A stretch of DNA of 63,292 nucleotides from an uncultured Spartobacteria bacterium (GTDB lineage: Bacteria; Verrucomicrobiota; Verrucomicrobiia; Chthoniobacterales; Chthoniobacteraceae), in contig CAIXGS010000010.1 of assembly GCA_903919125.1 (NCBI GenBank), forward strand, positions 1-63,292. Reading direction: 5' to 3'. Every line of letters starts with the position of its first letter. The stretch's first letter is position 1. Under the pieces are notes generated by a model. It searched no databases, had not been told where the DNA came from, and saw only the letters and a program-made list of their open reading frames with translations. The position numbers and the translations under genes were made by a program. Positions 32,082 to 40,365 of the stretch are shown here, piece by piece.

Positions 32082-32097
32082 GGGATGGCTTAAGAAC

Positions 32098-32124
32098 CGG
32101 CTTTTACTTAAAAGATAAAAGCCG
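32098..32124 (-). promoter_or_regulatory. Perfect 9-bp inverted repeat in the leader of the giant gene
   Basis: CGGCTTTTA at 32098-32106 and TAAAAGCCG at 32116-32124 pair perfectly around a 9-nt AT-rich loop. The element ends 16 bp before the giant gene's ATG. It could be an mRNA hairpin in the 5' leader or an operator. It is not followed by a T-run on the minus strand, so a terminator is less likely. Confidence 0.5.
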
Positions 32125-32266
32125 ACCCTCCATTCGGAGCAGGAACCAAGCCAAAGTGCGGATCTAGCGATAATTTCCCCTTGCGAACCCCCAATTTTGT
32201 GCCCCCCGACTGCGCGCCTGATTGCACTCCCGCCCGACGCCCCTTATTACTCAGTTATTCCCGACT

Positions 32267-33661
32267 ATGCACCCCCATTCTGACTGGCCCCTCATCTCCC
32301 TCGCCCTTGGCTCCATCGTGCTCCTCGTCCTGCTGGTCACCCGCTGGAAACTGAACCCTTTTTTGGCCCTCACGCTCGCCTCCCTGCTCATGGGCGGCGG
32401 CTCGGTACTTTTGGAGGTGACCCCAGTGTCACGACCAGCGGGGGACGTCTCGGCGTGGACCTTTTTGCAAGTGGTCGACGCCTTTCAATTTGGCCTAGGC
32501 AAAACGCTAGGCGGAGTCGCCTCGGTGATCTGTTTGGGGGCTATTTTGGGCAAATTGCTGTCGGAATCCGGCGGGGCGAATGTGTTGGCGCAGCGATTCA
32601 GCGCATTTTTCGGTCGCAACAACGCGGGCTGGTGCATCATTTGCCTCGCGATCACTGTCGGCTTAAGCACCTGGTTTGCAGTTGGCTTACTACTCCTGCT
32701 TCCGGTCCTCGTGAGTCTCACCAAAGAAACCGGACGCCCCTTTCTCAGCCTCACCCTTCCCCTGCTCTCCTTCCTTTCGGTGATGCACGGGCTCATGCCG
32801 CCTCATCCGGGGCCGGTGATCGCCATCAACGCCTTCCACGCGGACACGGGGTGGGTCTTATTATGGGGATTCATCATTGGTATCCCGACAGCAGCCATCG
32901 CAGGGCCGCTATTTGCAAAATTCGCAGTCAAGCGCGTCCATCCCACCCCTCCAAGCCTCAGTACGTTGCGCCCCACTGGGATCCAGGAGCCACCCTTCGG
33001 CCTGACGCTACTTTCCATGCTGTTGCCCATTGGTCTGATGCTTTCAAGCACGCTGGTAGAGTTGCTCGGGCTGAAGAGTACGCCCATCGGAGCCTTGGCG
33101 CTAAACCTTGGCTCGCCCGTGGTGGCGATGCTTGCGGGAGTCCTCTTCTCATTATGGTCGTTAGGGTTGCGCTGTGGCAGGACTGCGCCGGAGCTCTTAA
33201 AGTTTACGGAACAAAGCGTCTCCGCGATTGGAATGACGTTCCTGACTCTCGGCGCAGGGGGCGGCTTCGCCAGAGTGCTCACCGAAAGCGGGCTGGCCCG
33301 TATTTTGGGGGAACTTGCGGCGCAAGCGCACCTGCCGCTGCTGCTCTATGGGTGGCTCGCCTCGGCTTTCATTCGCGTCGCGACCGGTTCGGCGACGGTG
33401 GCCATAACGGTGGCGGCCGATTTGCTGGTGCCCATGCTGGCCAACTCTCCGGGCACTTCGCCCGAGTTGCTCGTCATCTCCATCGGGTGCGGCTCGCTAT
33501 TTTTGTCCCACCTCAACGACGCCGGCTTCTGGATCGTGCGGGACTGCTTGGGATTGACGGTTCGCGAGACGTTTCAGACGTGGACGATTTTGGAGACGCT
33601 CATTGGCGTCGCGGGGCTACTTCTTACACTTGGCGCGAGTTGGTTACGCACCGCAATGTAG
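32267..33661 (+). CDS. GntP-family gluconate/organic acid:H+ symporter
   Basis: The product is a 464-residue inner-membrane permease with about a dozen hydrophobic segments. The C-terminal SHLNDAGFWIVRDCLGLT motif followed by E-T-x-x-T-W-T-x-x-E-T is typical of the GntP family (gluconate, idonate, fructuronate or related acid uptake). An N-terminal run L-N-P-F-L-A-L also fits. I chose ATG 32267; an upstream TTG at 32222 would add 15 polar residues with no family match. No sugar-acid kinase or dehydrogenase is beside it, so the substrate cannot be named. It converges on vapC with only a few bases between the stops. Confidence 0.88.
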   Translation: MHPHSDWPLISLALGSIVLLVLLVTRWKLNPFLALTLASLLMGGGSVLLEVTPVSRPAGDVSAWTFLQVVDAFQFGLGKTLGGVASVICLGAILGKLLSESGGANVLAQRFSAFFGRNNAGWCIICLAITVGLSTWFAVGLLLLLPVLVSLTKETGRPFLSLTLPLLSFLSVMHGLMPPHPGPVIAINAFHADTGWVLLWGFIIGIPTAAIAGPLFAKFAVKRVHPTPPSLSTLRPTGIQEPPFGLTLLSMLLPIGLMLSSTLVELLGLKSTPIGALALNLGSPVVAMLAGVLFSLWSLGLRCGRTAPELLKFTEQSVSAIGMTFLTLGAGGGFARVLTESGLARILGELAAQAHLPLLLYGWLASAFIRVATGSATVAITVAADLLVPMLANSPGTSPELLVISIGCGSLFLSHLNDAGFWIVRDCLGLTVRETFQTWTILETLIGVAGLLLTLGASWLRTAM

Positions 33662-33667
33662 GAGGCA

Positions 33668-34063
33668 TCAACTGATGCCAAGAATCTTGAGTCCCGGAAC
33701 ACGGGAGAACTCGCTCTCGTTTGAAGTCACAAGCGTGAGGGACAGGCTCCGCGCCTGAGCAGCAATCAGAAGATCCAACGGGCCTATGGAATTGCCGCTT
33801 CGCTCAAGAGTTGCACGAATGTTGCCGTAATGGCGAGCCGCTTCGGGTGTGAAATCCACCGACTCAAACAGACTCAGAAACCCGTTGAGCAACGCCGCCT
33901 TCTGAGTCGGATCGACAGAGCTTTTTTCCACCCCAGTCCATAGTTCCGCCGCAACAATCACGGGAATCCCAGTACGCTGCGGCGAAGGCAGCTTCTCAAG
34001 AACGACTTTCCTTCGAAGAACCGCTACACAGGCGCTGGAATCTAATAAGAATGACAATTTCAC
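33668..34063 (-). CDS. vapC: PIN-domain toxin, VapC family
   Basis: 131 residues starting at GTG 34063. The PIN fold acidic residues are visible: Asp8 in LLDSSACV, Glu40 in VAAELWTGVEKS, and Asp97 in GPLDLLIAAQA. The last part, LVTSNESEFSRVPGLKI, aligns with the usual T-N-N-x-x-E-F. These residues hold Mg2+ for RNA cleavage in VapC toxins. It follows vapB with a 43-bp gap, antitoxin first, as expected. The nucleic-acid target (tRNA or rRNA) cannot be read from sequence. Confidence 0.88.
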   Translation of the reverse strand: MKLSFLLDSSACVAVLRRKVVLEKLPSPQRTGIPVIVAAELWTGVEKSSVDPTQKAALLNGFLSLFESVDFTPEAARHYGNIRATLERSGNSIGPLDLLIAAQARSLSLTLVTSNESEFSRVPGLKILGIS

Positions 34064-34106
34064 AAAGCGTTTCGCTGCCGAGACCTACCATCGAAACCCC
34101 GAACTC

Positions 34107-34355
34107 CTAAAACGTTGGTGCCGAGCGCTCGTGGTCGCGTGGGCGCACAGGAGGCTCAGGAAATTCGCCACTCTGCGGAAACTTTTCTGAAAGATACTCC
34201 GCTATTTCTGCAAATGAGCTGAACTTTGGCACCGGCTTCAACACAAGCTCATCCCCTCTCCTCTCAACCATAACCTCTTTGCAATCAAAGCGAAACGCCC
34301 TCGGTAGGCGCACCGCCTGACTGCCGCCATGTTTGAATATCTTGGCGGTCACCAT
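34107..34355 (-). CDS. vapB: AbrB-type antitoxin, VapB family
   Basis: 82 residues. The N-terminal half is a SpoVT/AbrB DNA-binding domain with [14 protein letters not shown] and [13 protein letters not shown]. The C-terminal half is polar and proline-rich, as in toxin-binding tails. ATG is at 34355, with a TATTAT/TATATT box at 34362-34369 immediately upstream. VapB proteins normally repress their own promoter. It is divergent from manC with 79 bp between the starts. Confidence 0.88.
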   Translation of the reverse strand: MVTAKIFKHGGSQAVRLPRAFRFDCKEVMVERRGDELVLKPVPKFSSFAEIAEYLSEKFPQSGEFPEPPVRPRDHERSAPTF

Positions 34356-34361
34356 AGCTAC

Positions 34362-34369
34362 ATAATATA
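34362..34369 (-). promoter_or_regulatory. Candidate -10 box of vapBC
   Basis: On the minus strand TATATTAT lies only 6 bp upstream of the vapB ATG in an AT-rich patch. No good -35 hexamer is seen at the right distance. If used, the transcript would have almost no leader. Confidence 0.3.
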
Positions 34370-34434
34370 TCTACTTTATCAGGAAGTCCACGCCCAAAAA
34401 TCCCAAACCCTCGCCGCCCCTCGCCCGTTCTGTC

Positions 34435-35538
34435 ATGCTCCGCAACATGGCTCCCGACTCCCAAGCTTTCGCCCAGACTCTCGCCGACACTTCCCTCTAC
34501 GCCGTAGTTCTCGCTGGAGGCTACGGAGAACGCTTCTGGCCCCTGAGCCGTCGCGCAAAACCCAAGCATCATCTCGCTCTTTTTTCCGAACGAACCCTCT
34601 TGGCAGCCACCCTCGACCGACTCGAGGGCTTCATCCCTCTGGAGCGCACCCTCGTACTCACAGGCGCAGACCAGGCAGATGCCATGCGCAAACTGCTCCC
34701 CGAGCTGCCTTTCGAGAACCTGATCATCGAACCAATGCGCCGCGACACCGCCGCAGCCATGGCGCTCGCTGCAGGAATCCTCGCCCGCCGCGATCCAACC
34801 GCCACGGCCGTCGTGCTGCCCGCCGACCATCACATCCCCCACGCGAGCGACCTCCAACAAACTCTCGCCACGGCCGTAAGCGCGGCACGCCAACACGCCT
34901 CCATAGTCACCATTGCCATCACGCCAGACTGGCCCTGCCCGGGCTTCGGTTACCTCGAACTCGGCGCCCCACTGGACGGCACCGCCTTCCCAGTGCTCAA
35001 GTTTCACGAGAAACCGTCCGTTCCCGCAGCCACCGATTATCTACAACGTGGAAATTTCCGCTGGAACGCCGGGATGTTTGTGTGGTCGGTTCCTGTGCTG
35101 GTCGACGCGCTGCAAAAAACTGCTCCAGAACTACTTACGTTTTTGGAGGACATCCGCCTAGCAGACGATCTTCACACATTCCTCCAAACCCGTTTCGCCT
35201 CGGTTCCCAAAATTTCCTTTGATTACGCGGTGATGGAAAAACTTCCCAACGCGTTGGCGGTGGAGGCCAAGTTTGAGTGGGACGACCTTGGCGGCTGGCC
35301 TGCAGTTGGAAAATACTTTCCACAGGACGCCCATCAAAACGCGGGCAACACGTTCATCCAGAGTCTAGACGCCTCGGGCAACATCGTCTTCTCCCATGAC
35401 CCAAGCCAGCACGTCTCGCTTCTGGGCGTGGAGAACTTAATCATCGTCAATACGGGAGACGCTCTTTTGGTTTGCGCCCGTGAACAAGGGGAGCGTTTGA
35501 AGGAAATTGTTTCCGCGCTTCCCGCACATCTCCAGTAG
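34435..35538 (+). CDS. manC: Mannose-1-phosphate guanylyltransferase
   Basis: 367 residues. Makes GDP-mannose from mannose-1-phosphate and GTP in the cytoplasm, a donor for polysaccharide and glycan synthesis. The nucleotidyltransferase signature LAGGYGERFWPLSRRAKPK lies at residues 26-44. Further on are FHEKP, RWNAGMFVW, and F-D-Y-A-V-M-E-K followed by E-W-D-D-L-G-G-W. The length fits the single-function type without the C-terminal phosphomannose isomerase cupin. A second ATG at 34447 is possible. It lies about 6 kb from the polysaccharide export operon and on the other strand, so a link is only an inference. Confidence 0.9.
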   Translation: MLRNMAPDSQAFAQTLADTSLYAVVLAGGYGERFWPLSRRAKPKHHLALFSERTLLAATLDRLEGFIPLERTLVLTGADQADAMRKLLPELPFENLIIEPMRRDTAAAMALAAGILARRDPTATAVVLPADHHIPHASDLQQTLATAVSAARQHASIVTIAITPDWPCPGFGYLELGAPLDGTAFPVLKFHEKPSVPAATDYLQRGNFRWNAGMFVWSVPVLVDALQKTAPELLTFLEDIRLADDLHTFLQTRFASVPKISFDYAVMEKLPNALAVEAKFEWDDLGGWPAVGKYFPQDAHQNAGNTFIQSLDASGNIVFSHDPSQHVSLLGVENLIIVNTGDALLVCAREQGERLKEIVSALPAHLQ

Positions 35539-35600
35539 CATCGTGGTAAGCAGAGAGGCTGCGGATCATAGTTCCGATGCTGGAGGTATCGAGGCCATTT

Positions 35601-35860
35601 GCCGGTGGTTGAGCGAAGCGACACCACCGGTTTGGGGTGAAAAACACAGAGCATCCCGTAGGGATGCCACCCGCGCTGCTGGGCGATTATTATTTTGCGC
35701 TCACGCACACCCTCTACCCCACAAATAATTGCCCTATTTGCCTGAACTGTGAAGCTGCTGCCATCCCCTTGGGATGCAGGCCGTTGCGGCCTGACAAACC
35801 GGTGGTGTCGTCGCGTCGCTCCTCAACCACCGGCAACTGAGCTTTTATGCCTCCGGCATA
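35601..35860. repeat. REP-like palindrome cluster
   Basis: The 693-bp stretch 35539-36231 has no convincing gene. It contains a set of short palindromes: CCGGTGGT/ACCACCGG at 35602-35630 and again, in inverted orientation, at 35799-35833; GCATCCC/GGGATGC at 35651-35667; CATCCC/GGGATG at 35762-35776; AGGCCG/CGGCCT at 35778-35792; TATGCC/GGCATA at 35846-35860. The two CCGGTGGT elements with their flanks are inverted copies about 170 bp apart. This resembles the REP/BIME elements dispersed in many genomes. Confidence 0.65.
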
Positions 35861-36037
35861 ACAAATCAAAACATCGCCACGACAACTTTGGGCGACTCGC
35901 CGAAGCCACAAATCGACAAAACACTGATCGCACTCGTTCAACCCGTCGCCGCCACAAACGCCGAATTAAACTTCGCCACCTTGGACCGCTGCGCAATAAC
36001 ATGGCTCCCACGAAACACATAGGACTCAGTAAAGATC

Positions 36038-36055
36038 CTCGGGGCGAGCCCCGAG
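36038..36055. repeat. Perfect 7-bp hairpin in the manC-rpmA gap
   Basis: CTCGGGG and CCCCGAG pair around CGAG. No T-run follows on either strand, so it is not an obvious terminator. It may belong to the same dispersed palindrome family as 35601-35860. The rest of 36061-36177 shows nothing recognisable. Confidence 0.45.
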
Positions 36056-36177
36056 ACATTTAAGTATGCTGGCGGATTTGAACGCTTTGACGAACGAAGC
36101 AAGCTTCGAGGTATTGGACCTTCAAGCGAATAAATGGTTGCAGGAAAATCCCGCCATCTTCCTTAACACGCAGGCAC

Positions 36178-36206
36178 AAAAAACCCGCCTCTTTTGAAGG
36201 CGGGTT
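36178..36206 (-). terminator. Rho-independent terminator of rplU-rpmA
   Basis: On the minus strand AACCCGCC pairs with GGCGGGTT (36206-36199 with 36189-36182) around a 9-nt loop. The stem runs into T6, the plus-strand A-run at 36178-36183. It lies 26 bp past the rpmA stop. Confidence 0.85.
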
Positions 36207-36231
36207 TCTTAAAACCTAAACTGCAAGAACC

Positions 36232-36495
36232 TTAGTTCGAGGCTGCTACGAGCAAAGGATCGACGTTGACCCGACGACCTTCCTTGTCGAAACGCACGCG
36301 ACCTTCGATGAGAGCGAAAATCGTGTAGTCCTTGCCGAGTCCGACACCCTTCCCTGCGAGGAACTTGGTTCCACGCTGACGGATGATGATGTTTCCAGCG
36401 ATGACATGCTGGCTGCCGAACTTCTTAACGCCGAGACGCTTGCTGACGCTGTCCCGACCGTTTTTGACTGAGCCCTGTCCTTTTTTATGAGCCAT
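36232..36495 (-). CDS. rpmA: 50S ribosomal protein L27
   Basis: 87 residues with the full L27 pattern: MAHKKGQGS at the start, [26 protein letters not shown] and [12 protein letters not shown]27 reaches the peptidyl-transferase centre of the large subunit through its N-terminal tail. No N-terminal extension needing cleavage is present. It lies 30 bp after rplU, the classical rplU-rpmA pair, and is followed by a terminator. Confidence 0.97.
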   Translation of the reverse strand: MAHKKGQGSVKNGRDSVSKRLGVKKFGSQHVIAGNIIIRQRGTKFLAGKGVGLGKDYTIFALIEGRVRFDKEGRRVNVDPLLVAASN

Positions 36496-36525
36496 AAATT
36501 TGGATCTTTAAATTGTTCCCGATTG

Positions 36526-36837
36526 TTAGGCCTTGATGCCTGTGATCTTCAACTTGGTCAAATGACGGCGATGACCCACCGTGCGATGATACCCTTTGCG
36601 GCGGCGGTACTGGTATGCCAGAACCTTGTCGCCCTTGAACTGGGAAATCACTTCTGCTTCCACAGTAGCACCTTGGGCCTCAGTCCCGATTTTGACGGCA
36701 CCGCCCTCAGAAACGAGCAACACGTCGGAGAAAACGGCATGAGCGCCTTCTTCTTGCGCGAGTTTGTCGACATCGACAACGTCCCCTTGGGACACACGGT
36801 ACTGCTTACCACCAGATTTGAAAATTGCGTAGGACAT
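36526..36837 (-). CDS. rplU: 50S ribosomal protein L21
   Basis: 103 residues from ATG 36837, where the protein begins M-S-Y-A-I-F-K-S-G-G-K-Q-Y-R-V, the L21 start. GAGGG is placed about 10 nt upstream. The same frame stays open to 36906, but the extra 23 residues have no L21 counterpart. Other L21 marks are G-D-V-V-D-V-D-K-L, K-V-L-A-Y-Q-Y-R-R-R-K and G-H-R-R-H-L-T-K-L-K-I at the end. Binds 23S rRNA. First gene of the rplU-rpmA operon. Confidence 0.96.
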   Translation of the reverse strand: MSYAIFKSGGKQYRVSQGDVVDVDKLAQEEGAHAVFSDVLLVSEGGAVKIGTEAQGATVEAEVISQFKGDKVLAYQYRRRKGYHRTVGHRRHLTKLKITGIKA

Positions 36838-36945
36838 AAACGAACCCTCAGTTAAAGGGGCGGTGAGAGTGCCAGCACTTGCGGACACAGGCAAGAACTT
36901 TTCCACAAATCTGCTCCACTAATTTGCAGGCCGCCTCCGATTGGA

Positions 36946-37653
36946 TCAAGCGCCGAGGTAAGCGGCCTGAACCGCAGGATTCGCCCGCAGGTTTTCTGAA
37001 CGGTCTGCCAGCAGTATCTTGCCTGTTTCCAATACGTAACCGAAATGGGAGACTTCCAGCGCCAAATGAGCGTTCTGTTCCACGAGCAGCACGGTCAACC
37101 CGAGTTCACGATTCACCTGGACGATCTTCTCGAAAATTGTTTTCACCAAAAGCGGCGCAATTCCCAAAGAAGGCTCGTCCAGCATGAGACACGATGGCCG
37201 CCCCATCAGCGCCCGACCAATGGCCAGCATCTGTTGCTCCCCGCCGGATAAAGTCCCAGCCTGCTGAGTAGCGCGCTCGTGCAACCTCGGGAAAGTCTCG
37301 AGTACGAAACTGAGATCCTCGGAAATCCCAGCGCGATCTCGGCGCAAGTACGCCCCCATCTGGAGGTTCTCCATGACGGTAAGGTTCGAGAAAATCATCC
37401 GTCCTTCAGGTACGTGGGCCACGCCGCGCGCCACAATTTCATGCGGCGGCAGGTTGGTCAGCGACTCGCCAGCGTATTGGACGCTTCCTTCGCGGACCTT
37501 CACCAGCCCGGAAATAGCGCGCAACGTGGTGGATTTCCCCGCCCCGTTTGCGCCCACGAGGGTCACAATACTCCCCTTCTCCACGCGCAACGTCACTCCG
37601 TGAAGGGCGGTGATTGAACCGTAACCGGCGGTCACATTGGTAAGCTCAAGCAT
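36946..37653 (-). CDS. livF: Branched-chain amino acid ABC transporter ATP-binding protein LivF
   Basis: 235 residues. Walker A is VGANGAGKSTT near residue 35, the ABC signature is TLSGGEQQMLAIGRALM near 135-150, and Walker B is CLMLDEPSLGIAP, where the S-L-G-x-A-P tail is a LivF mark. ATG 37653 has a strong AGGAGG about 7 nt upstream; a TTG at 37659 is the alternative. It overlaps the end of livG by 8 bp. It pairs with LivG to power LivHM. Confidence 0.95.
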   Translation of the reverse strand: MLELTNVTAGYGSITALHGVTLRVEKGSIVTLVGANGAGKSTTLRAISGLVKVREGSVQYAGESLTNLPPHEIVARGVAHVPEGRMIFSNLTVMENLQMGAYLRRDRAGISEDLSFVLETFPRLHERATQQAGTLSGGEQQMLAIGRALMGRPSCLMLDEPSLGIAPLLVKTIFEKIVQVNRELGLTVLLVEQNAHLALEVSHFGYVLETGKILLADRSENLRANPAVQAAYLGA

Positions 37654-38422
37654 CGACAACCTCCTCTCCCAGATAGGCTGCGATCACACGCCTATCCTGC
37701 TGAATTTCACCCGGCGTGCCCTCCGCAATTTTGCGACCGTATTCCAGCACGGCAATTCTCTGACAAATGCCCATGACCACTTTCATGTCGTGTTCGACCA
37801 AAAGCACGGCCGGTCCGAAGCGTTCTTGCGTGAAACGGATCAGGCGCATGAGTTCCACTTTTTCCGTGGGATTCATGCCCGCGGCCGGTTCGTCCAGAAG
37901 AAGAAGGCGAGGTTTGGTGGCAAGCGCGCGCACGATTTCAAGCCGACGCTGATCGCCGTAGGCAAGGCTGCGGCACGGCTGGTGCGCGGCGGATTTAAGA
38001 CCAAACACATCAAGCAATTGCAGCGCTTCTTCACGGACTGCACGCTCCTGTTCCCGAAATTGCGTTCCCCTCCAAAGCGCCCCAAGAAAACCGCTTTTGA
38101 GATGCAGATTAAAGGCGGCCACCACGTTGTCCAAGACGCTCAGAGAACTGAATAAACGGATATTTTGGAATGTCCGCGCAATCCCACGGCTGGTGATTTC
38201 ACTGGCAGAAAGGCCGTCCACCGTTTGAGCATCAAAGCGTATGGCGCCTTCTGTGGGTTTGTAAACACCTGTAATGACGTTAAATAAGGTGGTCTTTCCT
38301 GCACCATTTGGGCCGATCAACCCCACCAATTCTCCCTCGCCCACATGGAAGTCGACGGCGCTCACTGCCACCAACCCGCCGAAACGCACCACGACTTTTT
38401 CCAGTTCCAGAATCGACTTCAC
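37646..38422 (-). CDS. livG: Branched-chain amino acid ABC transporter ATP-binding protein LivG
   Basis: 258 residues from GTG 38422, which overlaps the livM stop as GTGA, with GAGGAGG upstream. Walker A is IGPNGAGKTTLFNVITG, followed by the LivG-type R-T-F-Q-N-I-R-L-F stretch at the Q-loop. The signature SLAYGDQRRLEIVRAL has the usual LivG Y-G-x-Q-R in place of S-G-G-Q, and Walker B is LLLLDEPAAGMNP. Cytoplasmic ATPase of the Liv importer. Confidence 0.95.
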   Translation of the reverse strand: MKSILELEKVVVRFGGLVAVSAVDFHVGEGELVGLIGPNGAGKTTLFNVITGVYKPTEGAIRFDAQTVDGLSASEITSRGIARTFQNIRLFSSLSVLDNVVAAFNLHLKSGFLGALWRGTQFREQERAVREEALQLLDVFGLKSAAHQPCRSLAYGDQRRLEIVRALATKPRLLLLDEPAAGMNPTEKVELMRLIRFTQERFGPAVLLVEHDMKVVMGICQRIAVLEYGRKIAEGTPGEIQQDRRVIAAYLGEEVVDA

Positions 38423-39405
38423 GAGCGGTTCCTCCTCGCCTGAAGCCAGCGGTCGATGCCTCCGAGCAAACCTTGCGGCCTCGCGATCATCAGCACAATG
38501 AGTAACAGTGCAAACGCCACCATTCTATACTGTTCTGCCTGCCGGAGCAGTTCGTTCAAAGCGGTCAATAAGATGGCCGCGACCGTCACCCCCAAAGTGG
38601 AGCCCATCCCGCCCAGAATCACCATCACCACAACGTCCACGGATTTCAAAAATGAAAACCCTTCCGGCGTGATGTATCCAATCAGGTGCGCGTACAAGGC
38701 CCCGGCCAGTCCGGCAAAGAAAGAGCCCACGACAAACGCGGTGACCTTGTACTTGGTGGTATTCACCCCCATGGCCTCGGCCGCAATTTCATCATCGCGA
38801 ACCGCCAGAAAGCCACGTCCGTAAGTCGATCGGATTAAGGCGCTCACGCAATAGATACAGAAGGCCGCCAAACCCCACGTCCAACCCAGCGTGGTGAATG
38901 CGGGGATTCCTGTCAGACCACGGGCCCCGCCGACAGCTTCGGTATTTTGAATGACCACGCGGATAATTTCACCAAAACCCAGCGTCACAATTGCCAGATA
39001 ATCGCCCTTTAAGCGAAGCGAAGGTAATCCCACAGCGAAGCCAGCAAGCGCCGCCAGCAAACCGCCTACTAATAGTGAAAGGACGAACATACAAATCGGA
39101 GCAGCTCCTCCTAAAAAGCTTAACGCGTTCAGGATAGGCTTGCCTCCAATTTGCGTCACGGCGGCGGAACCATACGCACCCACCGCCATGAAGCCGGCGT
39201 GCCCAAGGGAGAACTGGCCAGTGTGGCCGCTCACGATGTTGAGGCTCACCGCGAGGATCACGTTAATCCCAGCCATAATCAGAATGTTGAGGAGATAGTC
39301 GTCGATCTGCGCCAAAGGCCAGGCCGCCTCAGGGTGCCCAGTAAAGAGGGCGGACACCACGGCGAAAACCAGCACGCACAAGAGAAGGCTATTGCGGGAA
39401 CCCAT
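38419..39405 (-). CDS. livM: Branched-chain amino acid ABC transporter permease LivM
   Basis: 328 residues with about nine hydrophobic segments. N-V-I-L-A-V-S-L-N-I-V-S-G-H-T-G-Q-F-S-L-G-H-A-G is the LivM hallmark near residues 53-76. G-L-P-S-L-R-L-K-G-D-Y-L-A-I is the coupling loop that meets the ATPases. Starts at ATG 39405, overlapping the livH stop by one base (TAATG). Inner-membrane permease acting with LivH. Confidence 0.95.
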   Translation of the reverse strand: MGSRNSLLLCVLVFAVVSALFTGHPEAAWPLAQIDDYLLNILIMAGINVILAVSLNIVSGHTGQFSLGHAGFMAVGAYGSAAVTQIGGKPILNALSFLGGAAPICMFVLSLLVGGLLAALAGFAVGLPSLRLKGDYLAIVTLGFGEIIRVVIQNTEAVGGARGLTGIPAFTTLGWTWGLAAFCIYCVSALIRSTYGRGFLAVRDDEIAAEAMGVNTTKYKVTAFVVGSFFAGLAGALYAHLIGYITPEGFSFLKSVDVVVMVILGGMGSTLGVTVAAILLTALNELLRQAEQYRMVAFALLLIVLMIARPQGLLGGIDRWLQARRNRS

Positions 39406-40328
39406 TACACCTTCTCCCTCTGTTGTTTACCGAAAAGCCCCGAGGGTTTGAAAAGCAGGATCAAAATCAGGATCACAAACGCCACCGCATCGCGATAACC
39501 GGGCGGAATCCCGAGCACCTTGGAATACCCAACGACCAAAGTCTCGACCACGCCGAGAATCAACCCACCCACCATGGCTCCTGGCAGACTCCCCACGCCT
39601 CCCAACACGGCTGCGACGAAGGCCTTCATCCCCGGAAGTACGCCCATAAATGGTTCAATGGCTTGGTATAAAGACGCATAAAAAATCGCGCCGGCCGCCG
39701 CCAACGCCGAGCCAAGGCCGAAGGTGAAGGAGATGACGACGTTGGTATTCACGCCCATGAGCATCGCTGCGGTGGGATTGAGCGAGAGGGCGCGCATCGC
39801 GAGTCCCATACGCGTGCGCATGACGATGAGGTGCAGGCCGCCCAGCAAAAGGGCCGTCGCCGTGAGCACAAACGCCTGGATGTTGGTCGCGTGTAATTCG
39901 CCCAGGCCCGAGAGCGAGCGACTCTCAATGAGGGAGGGAAATCCACGCGGGGCGGCGCCAAAGAGGAGCTGCCCCGAGTACTCCAGAAGCAGCGATACGC
40001 CGATGGCCGTGATGAGCACAGTCAGGCGGGGACGCTCCCTTAGCGGCTTATAGGCAAGCCTTTCAATCACGATCCCGAGCACGCCGCAGAACGCCATCGA
40101 GCCTGCGAGTACCACTACGGCAAACAGCCACTCCGGCCAGTGCGCCAAAAGCGGCTTCAACCAGCGGGAGAGATACATCCCGGAAAACGCACCCACCATG
40201 AACACGTCACCATGGGCGAAGTTAATGAATCGCAACACGCCATAGACCATCGTGTAGCCCAGAGCGATCAGTGCGTAGACCGCGCCAAGGGAAAGGCCGT
40301 TGATGAGTTGCTGCAAAAATTCGTTCAC
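39405..40328 (-). CDS. livH: Branched-chain amino acid ABC transporter permease LivH
   Basis: 307 residues starting at GTG 40328. Opens with Q-Q-L-I-N-G-L-S-L-G-A-V-Y-A-L-I-A-L-G-Y-T-M-V-Y-G-V, the standard LivH N-terminus, and has R-F-I-N-F-A-H-G-D-V-F-M-V-G-A. M-R-A-L-S-L-N-P-T-A-A near residue 180 is the ATPase-facing loop. Hydrophobic throughout. It follows the binding-protein gene by 37 bp. Confidence 0.95.
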   Translation of the reverse strand: MNEFLQQLINGLSLGAVYALIALGYTMVYGVLRFINFAHGDVFMVGAFSGMYLSRWLKPLLAHWPEWLFAVVVLAGSMAFCGVLGIVIERLAYKPLRERPRLTVLITAIGVSLLLEYSGQLLFGAAPRGFPSLIESRSLSGLGELHATNIQAFVLTATALLLGGLHLIVMRTRMGLAMRALSLNPTAAMLMGVNTNVVISFTFGLGSALAAAGAIFYASLYQAIEPFMGVLPGMKAFVAAVLGGVGSLPGAMVGGLILGVVETLVVGYSKVLGIPPGYRDAVAFVILILILLFKPSGLFGKQQREKV

Positions 40329-40365
40329 CGGCTCCTATTCAGACGAACTCAGCACAAAGCGCAAG

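Noticed and set aside
32455-33675. Plus-strand frame of 406 codons overlapping the GntP gene
   Set aside because: It is rich in Arg, Gly and His without membrane segments; the frame 32267-33661 carries the family motifs.
34285-35007. Minus-strand frame of 240 codons opposite manC
   Set aside because: It lies antisense to a well-recognised enzyme and over vapB, and shows no domain pattern.
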